Notes under the pieces: model-generated
What the model was told of the DNA's origin: nothing
The model's database searches: none
Seen by the model: only the letters and a program-made list of their open reading frames with translations
Part shown: positions 16,342 through 26,459 of the stretch, piece after piece
How positions within the stretch are numbered: the stretch's first letter is position 1
How the letters are laid out: every line of letters starts with the position of its first letter
Made by a program: the position numbers and the translations under genes
Source of the DNA: Acetobacter aceti
GTDB lineage: Bacteria; Pseudomonadota; Alphaproteobacteria; Acetobacterales; Acetobacteraceae
Assembly: GCF_002005445.1 (NCBI RefSeq)
Contig: NZ_CP014692.1
Coordinates: 1,736,001-1,800,000, forward strand
Direction: 5' to 3'
Length of the DNA stretch: 64,000 nt

Positions 16342-17822
16342 CAGGGGTTCCCATCATTAAGTTTATAGACAACCAGAAACTCATCTTTTTCCGATTGTTT
16401 GCGTTTATAATACTCATGATAGCGGCTTTGCAGGATCTTATAAAGCAGAGACCTGACGGCAAGATTTTCTTCAGACCATGCTGGCTCCTCCGTAACGACA
16501 TACTCGGGAGAAGCGGCGAGAACATGCTGTAGTTCTTTTTGCGGATCTATTCCGGTCGCTTGCCTTTCCGCGTATTCATTGAAATGTCCGGGGAACGGAT
16601 GCGTAGTGAGTCCACACCAAGGAAGAACATCATAGAGAATAACAGGACCCTGATAAACAAACGTACATCCGAGAGGTTTGGACATGTACCCGATCATCTG
16701 GTTCAGAACACGCATATCCCCATCTTGCTGCATATGTTTATGAATATCCTTCTGGCCGAAAAACACGGCGATAAGCAGAAGAACCACAAAGCCAATGCGT
16801 CCCTTTGGAATATCCCATAACGGAGCGCACAGCAGGATCAGGGGAGGGAATAGCGGCAGCGCATAATGCTTATACCATCCACCAAATACTGCGACTCCAA
16901 TACAGGCAGATAAAGCCCACAAACTGAGAAATCTTAAAGCAGGCACTTCTGTTTTTTTAAAGAATATTCCATGTTTCAAGCGATATCCACATCCAGCCAT
17001 GGCCACGACGACAAGAGGGGCGGCAAGCAGCAACAGCCTGATCTTGTTCTGTCTCAGTGTTGCAGCGGTGCGTGAGCCACGCAGAAAAATTGACTCAATA
17101 TTGGCGAACCACCAGTCATGCCCGTAGCCACCAGCATAATAGACGACGCCGATAACAACTGTTGGTAATAAGGCCAGCATGCACCAGAGAAAACCATTCA
17201 GAACCATGACGCCGCCATTGTTCTTTACCCGCGCGTTGCAACAGAGCAGGAATATCCCGAGAAACATGCCCTCAAAGACGGCGGTATATTTGATCTGTAA
17301 AGCCAGCCCGATCAGCAGCATCGCCTGACAACCGGTATTTCTCAGCGTTCTGTCTGAAGGAGTAACCAGCACAACCCGAAACAGAACCAGCGCCATCGCC
17401 GCAATGACAAGCAGATTGTAAAAAACAGGGCTTTGACCACCTTCACCGCCCGCCAGATTCAGCCAGTTGATGTAAAGCAGCGCCGCAACAAATGCCCCGG
17501 TACGTGAGGCTATCGTGCTGGCCATACGCATGAGAAGAAGGGCGGTCCCCCATACCGACAGGAGCGCTCCTATCTGATAGGCCCAGAAACGCCAAGGTCC
17601 GAACAGATGGAAAAAGGCGTAAAGGAGAAAGAGGCCAAGCGGCTTTCGATCCCATATTTGCACATAGGGCAGATCACCGTGAAGGATACGCCCCCCGGTG
17701 AACATATAGAATTGCTCATCAATATGAATGAAGGGACTACCAAAGGTCGCCCCACGACAAATGATTGCAAAAAGTAGGAGCGCTATCGGAAAAACGACGC
17801 GGATCTTGTCTATGGAAAGCAA
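16341..17822 (-). CDS. Polytopic membrane glycosyltransferase (GT39/ArnT-like)
   Basis: A 493-residue inner-membrane protein with about ten hydrophobic segments. The N-terminal loop FIHIDEQFYMFTGGRILHGDLPYVQIWD (31-58) carries an acidic DE pair after the first membrane segment, as in GT-C fold enzymes that use polyprenyl-linked sugars, and WDRKPLG resembles the family pattern. Acceptor and sugar are unknown. Base composition is visibly more AT-rich than its neighbours (A/T runs around 16930-16970), a possible sign of transfer. Its stop overlaps the apparent sirtuin start. Confidence 0.7.
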   Translation of the reverse strand: MLSIDKIRVVFPIALLLFAIICRGATFGSPFIHIDEQFYMFTGGRILHGDLPYVQIWDRKPLGLFLLYAFFHLFGPWRFWAYQIGALLSVWGTALLLMRMASTIASRTGAFVAALLYINWLNLAGGEGGQSPVFYNLLVIAAMALVLFRVVLVTPSDRTLRNTGCQAMLLIGLALQIKYTAVFEGMFLGIFLLCCNARVKNNGGVMVLNGFLWCMLALLPTVVIGVVYYAGGYGHDWWFANIESIFLRGSRTAATLRQNKIRLLLLAAPLVVVAMAGCGYRLKHGIFFKKTEVPALRFLSLWALSACIGVAVFGGWYKHYALPLFPPLILLCAPLWDIPKGRIGFVVLLLIAVFFGQKDIHKHMQQDGDMRVLNQMIGYMSKPLGCTFVYQGPVILYDVLPWCGLTTHPFPGHFNEYAERQATGIDPQKELQHVLAASPEYVVTEEPAWSEENLAVRSLLYKILQSRYHEYYKRKQSEKDEFLVVYKLNDGNP

Positions 17823-18054
17823 TGGAGCAGCCTGCTTTACGTATTTTCAGACCTGATAACGACTACCGTTCAGGACGATGTTGTCATGTCCAGATCACGA
17901 AAATGCTGAACGACTGCATTCATAGACGGTCTGTCAACTCAGACAATACCAGTCGCAATACAAAATATTTGGATATTTTTCAGTATGTGACACCCTGCCG
18001 CATAAAGCGGCAGGGATCACGTCTGTCTTCTGCTGAGAGAAGACAGGCCGGACG

Positions 18055-19932
18055 TCAGATGACGCTCAGGATATGCCTGACAAGCGCTTCAGCGTTCTCT
18101 TCCGCTGCAACCCCATCCGCCTTGATATGCAGATCAGCTTTGGTCGGCGCTTCATAGGGCGAACTGATGCCTGTGAAGTTCTCGATTTTGCCATCCCGCG
18201 CGGCTTTATAGAGCCCCTTGGAATCACGCTGCTCACAGGTTGCAAGACTGGTGTCGATAAAGACCTCGTCAAACGCCTCACCGACGATCTTCCGGGCGAG
18301 AGCACGGTCGGCCACCAGCGGCGAGATCAGCGCCACGATCACGACCTGACCGGCCTGCGTGAGGATTTTGGCGACCTCGGCGGCACGGCGGACGTTCTCG
18401 TGACGATCAGCTTCGGTGAAGCCGAGGTCACTGCACAGACCCATACGCAGCGTGTCACCATCCAGAACGAAGGCGTCCGTGCCACGGGCAAACAGCTTTT
18501 TCTCGGCCAGACGGGCGATGGTGCTCTTGCCTGCGCCGGACAGGCCGGTCAGCCAGACGACTCGCGCCTTGTGTCCTTTGCTGCGGGCACGCTGTGCGCC
18601 GTCAACTTCGCCAGCGGACGGATGAATCGCGTGACCATTCTTCAGATCGGCCGGACCAAGCAGCGGCGCGCCGCCGACGATGCGCTGGTTGCGGTCAACC
18701 AGAACGCCGCGTCCATCGGACGTGCCGGGCGAGAACGGATCGAACTGGATGGCCTCACCCGCCACCAGTGTGACATGCGCGAAACCCTCGGGACCGACTT
18801 CCTCGGCCTGCTGCTCGGTCAGATCATCGAGACGCAGCACTGAGTCGATCGACGCCACCGTCACCTGATGCTCGGCGGTGGAGAGCCGCAGACGGAAGCT
18901 TTCGCCAACCCGCAGCGGCTCCTGACGCAGCCAGAACAGGTGGGCGCGGATACGGGCCGTTTTCTCGGGAGCCTGATGCGGCAGGAACAGCATATCGCCG
19001 CGGGCGGGAATCACGTCCGGTTCAAGCACCAAGGCGATGGATTCACCCGCCACAGCTTCCTTGCTGTCGGCCGCATTCCAGCGGGCGACCTTCGCCACAC
19101 GGGCCTTGCTGCCCTGCGTACCGATTTCCACCGTATCGCCCTCACGGATGACGCCGCGTTCGATGCGACCGGCGACATAGCGCACGTCGTCATAGCGGTA
19201 GACATCCTGCACCGGCATGCGGAACGGCAGGGCGGCGCGGGTGTTGCCGCTCGGGACCGCCGCCAGAGCCTCGGTGAGGATCGGACCGGTGTACCAGGGA
19301 GACTTGTCGGAACGGCTGGCGATATTGTCGCCGTCACGGGCGGAAGCCGGAACGAACAGGGACGGCTTCAGCTCAAGCTGGGCCAGCAGTTCGGTCACGG
19401 ACTTCTCGACGGCGCGGATCTTCTGCTCGTCGAAGCCCAGCAGGTCGGCCTTGTTCAGCAGCACGATGATGTGGCGGATACCGATCAGGCGCAGCAGCAT
19501 CGCGTGGCGACGGGTCTGCTCCTGAGCGCCCTCGTTGGCGTCCACGACCAGAACGGCGGCTTCGGCATCGGCGGCGCCGGTGATCATGTTGCGCAGGAAC
19601 TGGCGGTGGCCCGGCGCATCGACGATCACGAACTGGCGGTTGCCGAGGCGGAACGGGATACGGGTGGAATCAACCGTCACGCCCTGATCGCGCTCGATCT
19701 GGAGGCTGTCGAGCAGGAAGCTCCATTCGACGGCCAGACCGCGCTTCTTCGAGGACTCGATGATCTGCTGGACCTTGCCGTCCTGCAGATTGTCGGTGTC
19801 ATACAGCAGGCGGCCGATCAGGGTGGATTTGCCGTGATCGACGTGCCCGACGATGACGATGGGGGTTGCCGTATCGAGCAGGGCCTCGCGGTCAGCGGGA
19901 TCGAGGCGTGCGGCGGATAATGTGTCGCTCAT
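18055..19932 (-). CDS. cysN: Bifunctional sulfate adenylyltransferase large subunit / adenylylsulfate kinase
   Basis: A CysN-CysC fusion of 625 residues. The N-terminal GTPase has P-loop GHVDHGKST (29-37), DAPGH and NKAD motifs, and drives ATP sulfurylase with CysD. The C-terminal APS kinase has P-loop GLSGAGKST (about 463-471), DGDTLRMGL, and [23 protein letters not shown]; both active sites look intact. It therefore makes APS and then PAPS. It follows cysD by 18 bases in a cysH-cysD-cysNC operon. PAPS kinase activity sits oddly with the APS-type reductase upstream. Confidence 0.95.
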   Translation of the reverse strand: MSDTLSAARLDPADREALLDTATPIVIVGHVDHGKSTLIGRLLYDTDNLQDGKVQQIIESSKKRGLAVEWSFLLDSLQIERDQGVTVDSTRIPFRLGNRQFVIVDAPGHRQFLRNMITGAADAEAAVLVVDANEGAQEQTRRHAMLLRLIGIRHIIVLLNKADLLGFDEQKIRAVEKSVTELLAQLELKPSLFVPASARDGDNIASRSDKSPWYTGPILTEALAAVPSGNTRAALPFRMPVQDVYRYDDVRYVAGRIERGVIREGDTVEIGTQGSKARVAKVARWNAADSKEAVAGESIALVLEPDVIPARGDMLFLPHQAPEKTARIRAHLFWLRQEPLRVGESFRLRLSTAEHQVTVASIDSVLRLDDLTEQQAEEVGPEGFAHVTLVAGEAIQFDPFSPGTSDGRGVLVDRNQRIVGGAPLLGPADLKNGHAIHPSAGEVDGAQRARSKGHKARVVWLTGLSGAGKSTIARLAEKKLFARGTDAFVLDGDTLRMGLCSDLGFTEADRHENVRRAAEVAKILTQAGQVVIVALISPLVADRALARKIVGEAFDEVFIDTSLATCEQRDSKGLYKAARDGKIENFTGISSPYEAPTKADLHIKADGVAAEENAEALVRHILSVI

Positions 19933-19950
19933 GGTGTCTGTTCCCAGCTC

Positions 19951-20745
19951 TCAGAGATAACCGGCGACACGCAGCCGCTCGAATGCGTCTTCGGATTCAT
20001 GGTCCATGGCGCGGCCAGCACGCTCGGACGTCTTGGTGGTTTCCAGTTCCGCGATGACCTCAGCCACGGTGGAGGCATTGCTCTCGACCGGGGAAGTGAT
20101 GTCGGAATCGCCAAGCGAGCGGTAACGCTTGCCGTCCCTGGCGAAATACAGGTCGACCAGCGGGATGTTCTCGCGCTCGATGTAGCGCCAGATGTCGATC
20201 TCGCGCCATGAAAGCAGCGGATGCACACGGATGTGCATGCCTTCCTCGTGCGGAGTGGCGTACTGGTCCCAGAACTCGGGCGGCTGGTTGCGGATGTCCC
20301 ACTTGTGGGACGCGCCACGCGGGCTGAACACGCGCTCCTTGGCGCGGGTGCCCTGCTCGTCACGACGGATGCCGGCGATGACACCCTGAAGCTTGTGGGT
20401 CTCGATCATGCTGGCGAGACCAGCAGTCTTGCGGGCGGCAGACCGGGCGGCGGGCGGCAGGGTCGGGTCCATTTCCTCGACCGGCGGACAGTAGCCCAGC
20501 AGCAGATCGAGGTTCCACTTCTTCGTATATTCGTCGCGGAACGCATACATCTCGGGGAATTTCTTCTCCGTATCGACATGCATCACCGGGAACGGCACGC
20601 GGCCCATGAACGCCTTGCGGGCGAGCCAGACCATGACGTTGGAGTCCTTGCCGAGCGACCACAGCATGGCCAGCGGCTTCAGCTTCCGATACGCTTCGCG
20701 GAGGATGAAGACGCTCTGCGCTTCAAGTTGATCGAGATGATCCAT
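19951..20745 (-). CDS. cysD: Sulfate adenylyltransferase small subunit
   Basis: The catalytic subunit of ATP sulfurylase, which forms APS from sulfate and ATP in the cytoplasm. It belongs to the PP-loop superfamily with the pyrophosphate loop SLGKDSNVM (31-39). The family blocks VMHVDTEKKFPEMYAFRD and WDIRNQPPEFWDQY are present. 264 residues is slightly short compared with ~300 for E. coli but usual for alphaproteobacteria. It lies 39 bases after cysH and 18 before cysNC. Confidence 0.95.
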   Translation of the reverse strand: MDHLDQLEAQSVFILREAYRKLKPLAMLWSLGKDSNVMVWLARKAFMGRVPFPVMHVDTEKKFPEMYAFRDEYTKKWNLDLLLGYCPPVEEMDPTLPPAARSAARKTAGLASMIETHKLQGVIAGIRRDEQGTRAKERVFSPRGASHKWDIRNQPPEFWDQYATPHEEGMHIRVHPLLSWREIDIWRYIERENIPLVDLYFARDGKRYRSLGDSDITSPVESNASTVAEVIAELETTKTSERAGRAMDHESEDAFERLRVAGYL

Positions 20746-20784
20746 GATGAGTGGAACCTTCTTATGCTGTCAGGCCGAGTGCTG

Positions 20785-21480
20785 TCAGGTGGGGCGGTGA
20801 ATGCCACATTCGACTTTTGCCATACCAGCCCAGCGGCCGGCACGGGGATCTTCATTTTTTCCCACCGGCCGTGTGCAGGGCGCACAGCCGATCGAGGGAT
20901 AACCTTTGGAGGCCAGCGGGTGACGCGGCAAGCCGCGTCGGGTCATTTCCGCGTCAATTTCTTCCCTGCTCCATTCGGCCAGCGGGTTGATCTTGATGCG
21001 TCCTTCGCCATCCACCTCGACGATTTCCATACGATTGCGTGTCGCGGCCTGTGAACGTTTCCGCCCTGTGATCAATGCGGGATAGGGCAGGGTGGCGGCA
21101 TCAAGCGGTTCCACCTTGCGCATCTTGCAGCAGGCGTCGGGATCAAAAGCCCAGAGCTGGCTCTCAGGGTCGCGGTCCTGAATCGCGCGCTCCGAAGGTC
21201 GGACGTCAATCACATCAAGCAGGCCGAGGGTGCGGGCAAGCTCGTGGCGGTATGCGATCGTCTCCGGGAAGTGCATGCCGGTCTCCAGAAACAGAACCGG
21301 AATGGCGGGATCGACCTCGGCGGCCAGAGCCAGAAGAAGAGCGGACTCAGCACCGAACGACGACAGCACGGCGACCTGTCCCGGCAGCACATCGCATGCA
21401 GCTTGCAGGATAGCGCCCGCATCGGTTCCGGCAGCCCGGAGAATATCGATCTGTTGCTGGGTGACGCTCACGTCTGACAT
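20785..21480 (-). CDS. cysH: Assimilatory adenylylsulfate (APS/PAPS) reductase, Fe-S type
   Basis: Reduces activated sulfate to sulfite. It has a PP-loop-like SSFGAES (40-46), GRKRSQ (139-144) and the C-terminal ECGIH with catalytic Cys225. Cys117-Cys118 and Cys199/Cys202 (CAPC) are the CC/CxxC pair that binds [4Fe-4S] in APS reductases and is missing from enterobacterial PAPS reductases. So APS is the expected preferred substrate. It leads the cys operon. The 220 bases upstream, shared with gst, are AT-rich and should hold the operon promoter; no site could be assigned with confidence. Confidence 0.92.
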   Translation of the reverse strand: MSDVSVTQQQIDILRAAGTDAGAILQAACDVLPGQVAVLSSFGAESALLLALAAEVDPAIPVLFLETGMHFPETIAYRHELARTLGLLDVIDVRPSERAIQDRDPESQLWAFDPDACCKMRKVEPLDAATLPYPALITGRKRSQAATRNRMEIVEVDGEGRIKINPLAEWSREEIDAEMTRRGLPRHPLASKGYPSIGCAPCTRPVGKNEDPRAGRWAGMAKVECGIHRPT

Positions 21481-21614
21481 CCCTGCTGTTTAATACGACT
21501 GAATGCCGTGATTTAAAGGCGATGTAGAGGATCAGACTTACAAATTCAAGACGTATAACGGAATTTCATGGAAGGGTTTAATGTTAGTTGAACGATAAAT
21601 AATAGTGAAATTGA

Positions 21615-22307
<693 letters not shown>

Positions 22308-22361
22308 CTTCCCTGTCCGGCCATACGGCGGGCATTAAAGTCTGATTGGTTTTTTGCCTTA

Positions 22362-22396
22362 ACACACTCTTCGTTCAGACCTCACTGAGAGTGTGT
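22362..22396. terminator. Bidirectional terminator between gst and methyltransferase
   Basis: A perfect 9-bp stem ACACACTCT/AGAGTGTGT with T-rich sequence on the gst side (22397-22405). It lies between two convergent genes. Confidence 0.6.
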
Positions 22397-22424
22397 CTTC
22401 TCTTTCATCGGTTCAATCCGGGGT

Positions 22425-23306
22425 TCAATCCGGGCTTCCCAACACATCACGTAGAGACGTTGTGAACTGTCCCGGCGCGAGCGGCTTTGGCTGTGTCGGG
22501 GCAGGCGCCCAGGCGCTCATCACAGCCAGATGCAGGGGTAGGGACAGAATGCCCTCCGTATCCCCACATTTTTCCGCCAGTCCTTCGAGTGCTGTCGGGA
22601 AAAGCGCCGGGTCAGGAATACGTCGGTCCCGCAGGGACAGGGCGTTGGTCTCGCCCGCAGCCCGCAGATCCCGAAACAGCGCCAGTCCCGAACGGTAACG
22701 GATATCCATCACATCCGCGTCCACAACTGGCAGAGCAAAGCCCGCCCGCTGAAGCAGGGAGGCGCAATCCCGCAATGTTGGAAAAGGCGAGACATGCGGT
22801 GAGACACCGCCGCTCAGGGCGAGTTCCGCTTCCTCGAACCCGGCGCGCAAAGGGGCGAGGGTGGGCAACACGGGCATGCTGGCCAGAAACAAGCCATCCG
22901 GTTTCAGGATTTTTCTGATCTGGAGCAGCGCCCCCGGAAGGTCGTTGATCCAGTGCAGCGAAAGACTGGCGATCACCAGGTCGAAGCTGTTCTCTGCAAA
23001 GGGAAGAAATTCTTCATCGGCACAGACTGTCAGCGTGCCGGTCCTGTCCCGGACGTGACGCGCCATACGTGGCGACAGATCGCTGCTGACAACCTCAATC
23101 CCGCGCATCTGAAGGCTGGACGCCGTCGCTCCCCGACCGCCGATGTCGAGCGCCAGCGTGAAGGGCCGTGTCAGGTCGTCCAGTCGCTCAATCAGCCGGT
23201 CCGCGGCTTCTTCCAGAACAGCGGACACACTATCAAGAGTAGTCGCCGCACGATCCCGATGCAGTCTGACAGTATGGCGGTCGAAGATGGCATGGTGATG
23301 TTCCAT
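22425..23306 (-). CDS. SAM-dependent methyltransferase (BioC/NDUFAF5-like)
   Basis: A class I methyltransferase. The SAM loop LALDIGGRG is near residue 70, an acidic VVSSDLSPRM strand end follows, and LVIASLSLHWINDLPGAL is the post-II/III region shared by BioC and the mitochondrial complex I factor NDUFAF5. The opening IFDRHTVRLHRDRAA is the family N-terminus, which supports the ATG at 23306; the frame is open up to 23378. The divergent neighbour comF is a common alphaproteobacterial arrangement. In this class the protein may act on complex I rather than biotin synthesis; that is inference. Confidence 0.78.
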   Translation of the reverse strand: MEHHHAIFDRHTVRLHRDRAATTLDSVSAVLEEAADRLIERLDDLTRPFTLALDIGGRGATASSLQMRGIEVVSSDLSPRMARHVRDRTGTLTVCADEEFLPFAENSFDLVIASLSLHWINDLPGALLQIRKILKPDGLFLASMPVLPTLAPLRAGFEEAELALSGGVSPHVSPFPTLRDCASLLQRAGFALPVVDADVMDIRYRSGLALFRDLRAAGETNALSLRDRRIPDPALFPTALEGLAEKCGDTEGILSLPLHLAVMSAWAPAPTQPKPLAPGQFTTSLRDVLGSPD

Positions 23307-23471
23307 GCTGGAAATATGTGCGCCGGTCTTCTGTCTGTGCCAAGAGGAAAGCAGAGGATGAAGCGGTATGTTCATCACCGTGACGGCAGAATCATGACAG
23401 CAGACCGGGGCCAGTAAAGCGATGTCAGCACTCCCATACCCGCCAGTCCCCTGCCAGCAGGCCGGTTCACT

Positions 23472-24272
23472 ATGACGCTCCTCTCCGGACAGTGGGGCAG
23501 GGCGCTCAGAACCACTGGCCGTTTTGCGCTGGATCTTGTGCTGCCCCCCACATGCTCATCCTGTGGCGAGGAGGTGGATCAGCCCCATTCGCTCTGCCCG
23601 GCCTGTTTCATCAGGATGCACCCGATCGGCGAACCTCGCTGTGACCAGTGTGGTGTGCCGCTGCCAGCCTCCACACATCTCGGGCGGGACGCCCGCTGCG
23701 TTTCCTGTGAACTGCATCCACCAGTCTGGTCGAAAGCCCGTGCGGCCTACGTCTATGACGAGGGATCACGTGATCTGATCCTGTCGCTCAAATATGCCGA
23801 CCGCACACAGAACGCCATCATTCTGGCGAGGCAGATGAACAGGGCCGGGCGAGACATTCTGGAGCAGGCGGACTGGCTGATCCCGGTTCCGGTTCACTGG
23901 CGCAGGCTGCTGGAACGGAAATACAATCAGGCGGCGCTGCTGGCGCGTGCGGTAAGCAGGCTGGCGGTTGTCCCCGTATTCGTGGACGCTCTCCAGCGCC
24001 CTCGCGCCACCAGTCGTCTCGCCAGCTTTTCCGCGGACGAGCGGGCGAGGGAGATGCAGGATGCTATCCGGGTCAGGCCACGGGCTGTCGATACGCTCAA
24101 AGGCAGGCGTGTCGTGCTGGTGGATGACATTCTGACAACAGGATCGACAGCCGCCGCCTGCACGAGTGTGCTTCTGTCCGCAGGTGCGGCAAGCGTCTGC
24201 CTGCTGGCGGCGGCGCGCACCACGCCGGATGCGCAGGAAGATATCAGTCAGACGGAACTGCCGGAAGATTAG
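23472..24272 (+). CDS. ComF-family phosphoribosyltransferase-like protein
   Basis: A 266-residue ComF protein. An N-terminal zinc-binding region has CxxC pairs (CSSC near 29-32, CPAC, CDQC, CVSC), and a type I phosphoribosyltransferase domain has the PRPP loop VVLVDDILTTGST near 214-226. ComF supports uptake or processing of incoming DNA in transformable species; many non-competent bacteria also keep it. It is divergent from the methyltransferase gene. Confidence 0.9.
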   Translation: MTLLSGQWGRALRTTGRFALDLVLPPTCSSCGEEVDQPHSLCPACFIRMHPIGEPRCDQCGVPLPASTHLGRDARCVSCELHPPVWSKARAAYVYDEGSRDLILSLKYADRTQNAIILARQMNRAGRDILEQADWLIPVPVHWRRLLERKYNQAALLARAVSRLAVVPVFVDALQRPRATSRLASFSADERAREMQDAIRVRPRAVDTLKGRRVVLVDDILTTGSTAAACTSVLLSAGAASVCLLAAARTTPDAQEDISQTELPED

Positions 24273-24414
24273 CGGGCAGGCTGTGTCCCCGACGCCTCAT
24301 CAGGACGATTTCTGTCCCGCCTTTCATATGACAGAGAAAAATGACACGCTATGATGCTGCATCATTATAACAGCGCGCGGCATGATCTGCCCGCGACAGA
24401 GTGACGGAATGCGA

Positions 24415-24675
24415 ATGCCGAAGATCGAGATCTACACACAGCCGGGTTGCCCTTACTGCGTTCGGGCTGTGGCGCTCCTTGACCATAAAAAAGCGTCTTT
24501 CACGGAGATCAACGCGCCACACGGCACACAGGAACGTGTGGATGCGCGGGAGCGTTCCGGCGGCAGGACCACGGTTCCGCAGATTTTTGTGGATGGCAGG
24601 GCCATCGGTGGCTGTGACGATCTCTTTGCGCTTGAGCGGAGCGGAAAGCTGGACGCCCTGCTGCAGGCCGCCTGA
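24415..24675 (+). CDS. grxC: Glutaredoxin 3
   Basis: An 86-residue dithiol glutaredoxin with active site CPYC (12-15), cis-Pro TVPQIF and GGCDDL glutathione-binding block. It reduces disulfides and glutathione mixed disulfides in the cytoplasm. ATGs at 24409 and 24415 are both possible; the second leaves proper spacing from GACGGA. It is followed 8 bases later by the DUF1178 gene, a common alphaproteobacterial pairing. Confidence 0.93.
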   Translation: MPKIEIYTQPGCPYCVRAVALLDHKKASFTEINAPHGTQERVDARERSGGRTTVPQIFVDGRAIGGCDDLFALERSGKLDALLQAA

Positions 24676-24683
24676 AGCAGATC

Positions 24684-25154
24684 ATGATCCACTATCAGCT
24701 CCGCTGCGTCTCTGACCATGAATTCGAGGGATGGTTCAGGGATTCTTCCGCCTTCGAGGATCAGGCGGCGCGTGGACTGCTGTCCTGCCCTTATTGCGGG
24801 ACGGCGCAGGTCGACAGGGCGCTCATGGCGCCTGCTGTGCGTTCATCCCGGCAGAAGAGGGATGAGCGGCAGGAGGCGCCCGCAACACAGGCGGAAGTCC
24901 CCGCGGCATCTGTTGCCGGACAGGCAGGCATTCCCGATATCCTGCTGTCCGCACTTCAGAAAATGCGGCAGGAAGTCGAAAGCAAATGCGAAAATGTCGG
25001 CGACAAGTTTGCCGAGGAAGCCCTTCGTATCCATTACGGTGAAACCGAAGAGCGCGGCATTTACGGGCGCATGACCGATGAGGAGCATGAACGCCTTGAG
25101 GATGAAGGCATTTCAGTTCAAAGGCTTCCCTGGGTACAGCCTGCCGAGGGATAA
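24684..25154 (+). CDS. DUF1178 family protein
   Basis: A 156-residue conserved protein. The N-terminal zinc-ribbon-like part has MIHYQLRCVSDHEFEGWF and CPYCG (36-40), and the C-terminal half is acidic with YGRMTDEEHERLEDEGI, the usual family ending. Function is unknown. It is very likely co-transcribed with grxC. Confidence 0.82.
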   Translation: MIHYQLRCVSDHEFEGWFRDSSAFEDQAARGLLSCPYCGTAQVDRALMAPAVRSSRQKRDERQEAPATQAEVPAASVAGQAGIPDILLSALQKMRQEVESKCENVGDKFAEEALRIHYGETEERGIYGRMTDEEHERLEDEGISVQRLPWVQPAEG

Positions 25155-25197
25155 CCGTTCCACTCAATGGAGCCGGTTGCCCCGGGCAACCGCAAGG

Positions 25198-25755
25198 ATG
25201 AAATACGTGACTGCTGATCTGCCGCCAGAAGCTCCCGGTCGTCCATCATCCGCCATTGCTGTCGTAAAAGCATTTGTCCGGCTGTTTCCTGCTGCTTTCA
25301 TGGCGCTCTCTGGTCCTGCCATGATGGTGCCTGCCTATGCGACTGAACCCGCCGCCATCGCCGGGCAGAACGCTGCGGTCATGGGAATGTGGCTGAGCGA
25401 AAAGCATGACGGCATCTTCCGGATCGCTCCGTGCGGCGACTCTGTCTGCGGTACGCTGATTGGCCTGTCCTATGGTCCGGATGAACCCATGCCACGCGCC
25501 AAGGACGGTCGATCGGAATGCAATCTGGTCATGCTCACGGATTTCCGCCCGCTGAAAGATGATCCCGGACGCTGGGAAGGCAAGATTCTCGACCCTGATG
25601 CCGGCAATCTGTACCACGCGCAAATCTGGTCGCCGAAACCGGATACCCTGAAGCTGCGTGGCTATATTCTGGTGCCGGTTTTTGGTGAGACCCAGACATG
25701 GAGCCGTTATCACGGCACGATCGGTCCCGAATGCCGCATGCCTGCCAATCCGTAA
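25198..25755 (+). CDS. DUF2147 family exported protein
   Basis: A 185-residue protein with an N-terminal signal-like region (hydrophobic stretch around residues 20-50 ending AYATE) and a DUF2147 domain from about 60: MWLSEKHDGIFRIAPCGDSVCGTLIGL, then a block near YILVPVFGETQTWSRY. DUF2147 proteins are small periplasmic lipocalin-like proteins of unknown ligand. The ATG at 25198 has AAGG touching it; GTG at 25207, 9 bases further, fits that ribosome-binding site better. Confidence 0.75.
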   Translation: MKYVTADLPPEAPGRPSSAIAVVKAFVRLFPAAFMALSGPAMMVPAYATEPAAIAGQNAAVMGMWLSEKHDGIFRIAPCGDSVCGTLIGLSYGPDEPMPRAKDGRSECNLVMLTDFRPLKDDPGRWEGKILDPDAGNLYHAQIWSPKPDTLKLRGYILVPVFGETQTWSRYHGTIGPECRMPANP

Positions 25756-25863
25756 AAGTGTGGCAGATCTCATGTGGGGTGGACGCGCTTCCGTCACGTG
25801 ACTAAGGCATGAACCGCAAGGACGATCATTTTCTGAGAGACGGGGGCGGATTCTGACGACGAG

Positions 25864-26349
25864 ATGAGGCTTTCGGGTTCTCCCGCGACACGATCGCCTG
25901 CCGGTCGCTGGTTTATCGTCGCACTCACCTTCATCGGTCTGCTGGGACAGCTTGCCCTGCAGAGCCTCGCCTCGCCGGACGAGACGCCTCGTGCGGCCAT
26001 TCTCCGTCTGACCGGTATCGACATCAGCCTCATGGCTGTCATCTCCGATCATTCGTCGCATCATGAAATGAGCAGCATGAACATGGGACACGGCGCTTCA
26101 GCCGACAGTCACCATGTCATGCCCATGCCCGACCACGACGGAAACGCCGGCAAGGCGCATCATCACGGCAGTGACTGCCCGCTCTGTCCACTGCTGCTGT
26201 TTTTCGGCATTCTTCTGAACGCGACAGTCTTTCTGCCAGCCATCAGCGCGGTGTGGCTGTCGATGCGCCGTTTCTGCGCGCAACCAAGAGCGCCGCCCTC
26301 TTTCACTCTGCTGCTGCCACCGGCGACAGGGCCTCCACCCGTCATCTGA
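25864..26349 (+). CDS. DUF2946-like His/Met-rich membrane protein (copper-linked)
   Basis: A 161-residue protein with a signal or membrane segment at about 17-37 and a second at 115-135. Between them lies a His/Met-rich stretch (SSHHEMSSMNMGHG, HHVMPMPDHD, HHHGSDCPLCP) suited to binding Cu(I) or Cu(II). DUF2946 proteins are typically found next to copper receptors, as here, with the TonB-dependent receptor starting 110 bases downstream. Likely periplasmic copper binding is inferred from composition and context. Confidence 0.68.
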   Translation: MRLSGSPATRSPAGRWFIVALTFIGLLGQLALQSLASPDETPRAAILRLTGIDISLMAVISDHSSHHEMSSMNMGHGASADSHHVMPMPDHDGNAGKAHHHGSDCPLCPLLLFFGILLNATVFLPAISAVWLSMRRFCAQPRAPPSFTLLLPPATGPPPVI

Positions 26350-26459
26350 ACGCCTTCCACCGTCGCAATTCATAGTTGGCTGAATGGACGCCGCCGCGTG
26401 CGCGCTCATCCGGTGACTTGTGCGATCGACCTCTGTTCAGATCACAGGATAGCCCTGTC

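Noticed and set aside
18868..19920. A 350-residue open frame opposite cysNC
   Set aside because: It is antisense to an intact fusion enzyme with two P-loops; composition is a mirror of the real gene.
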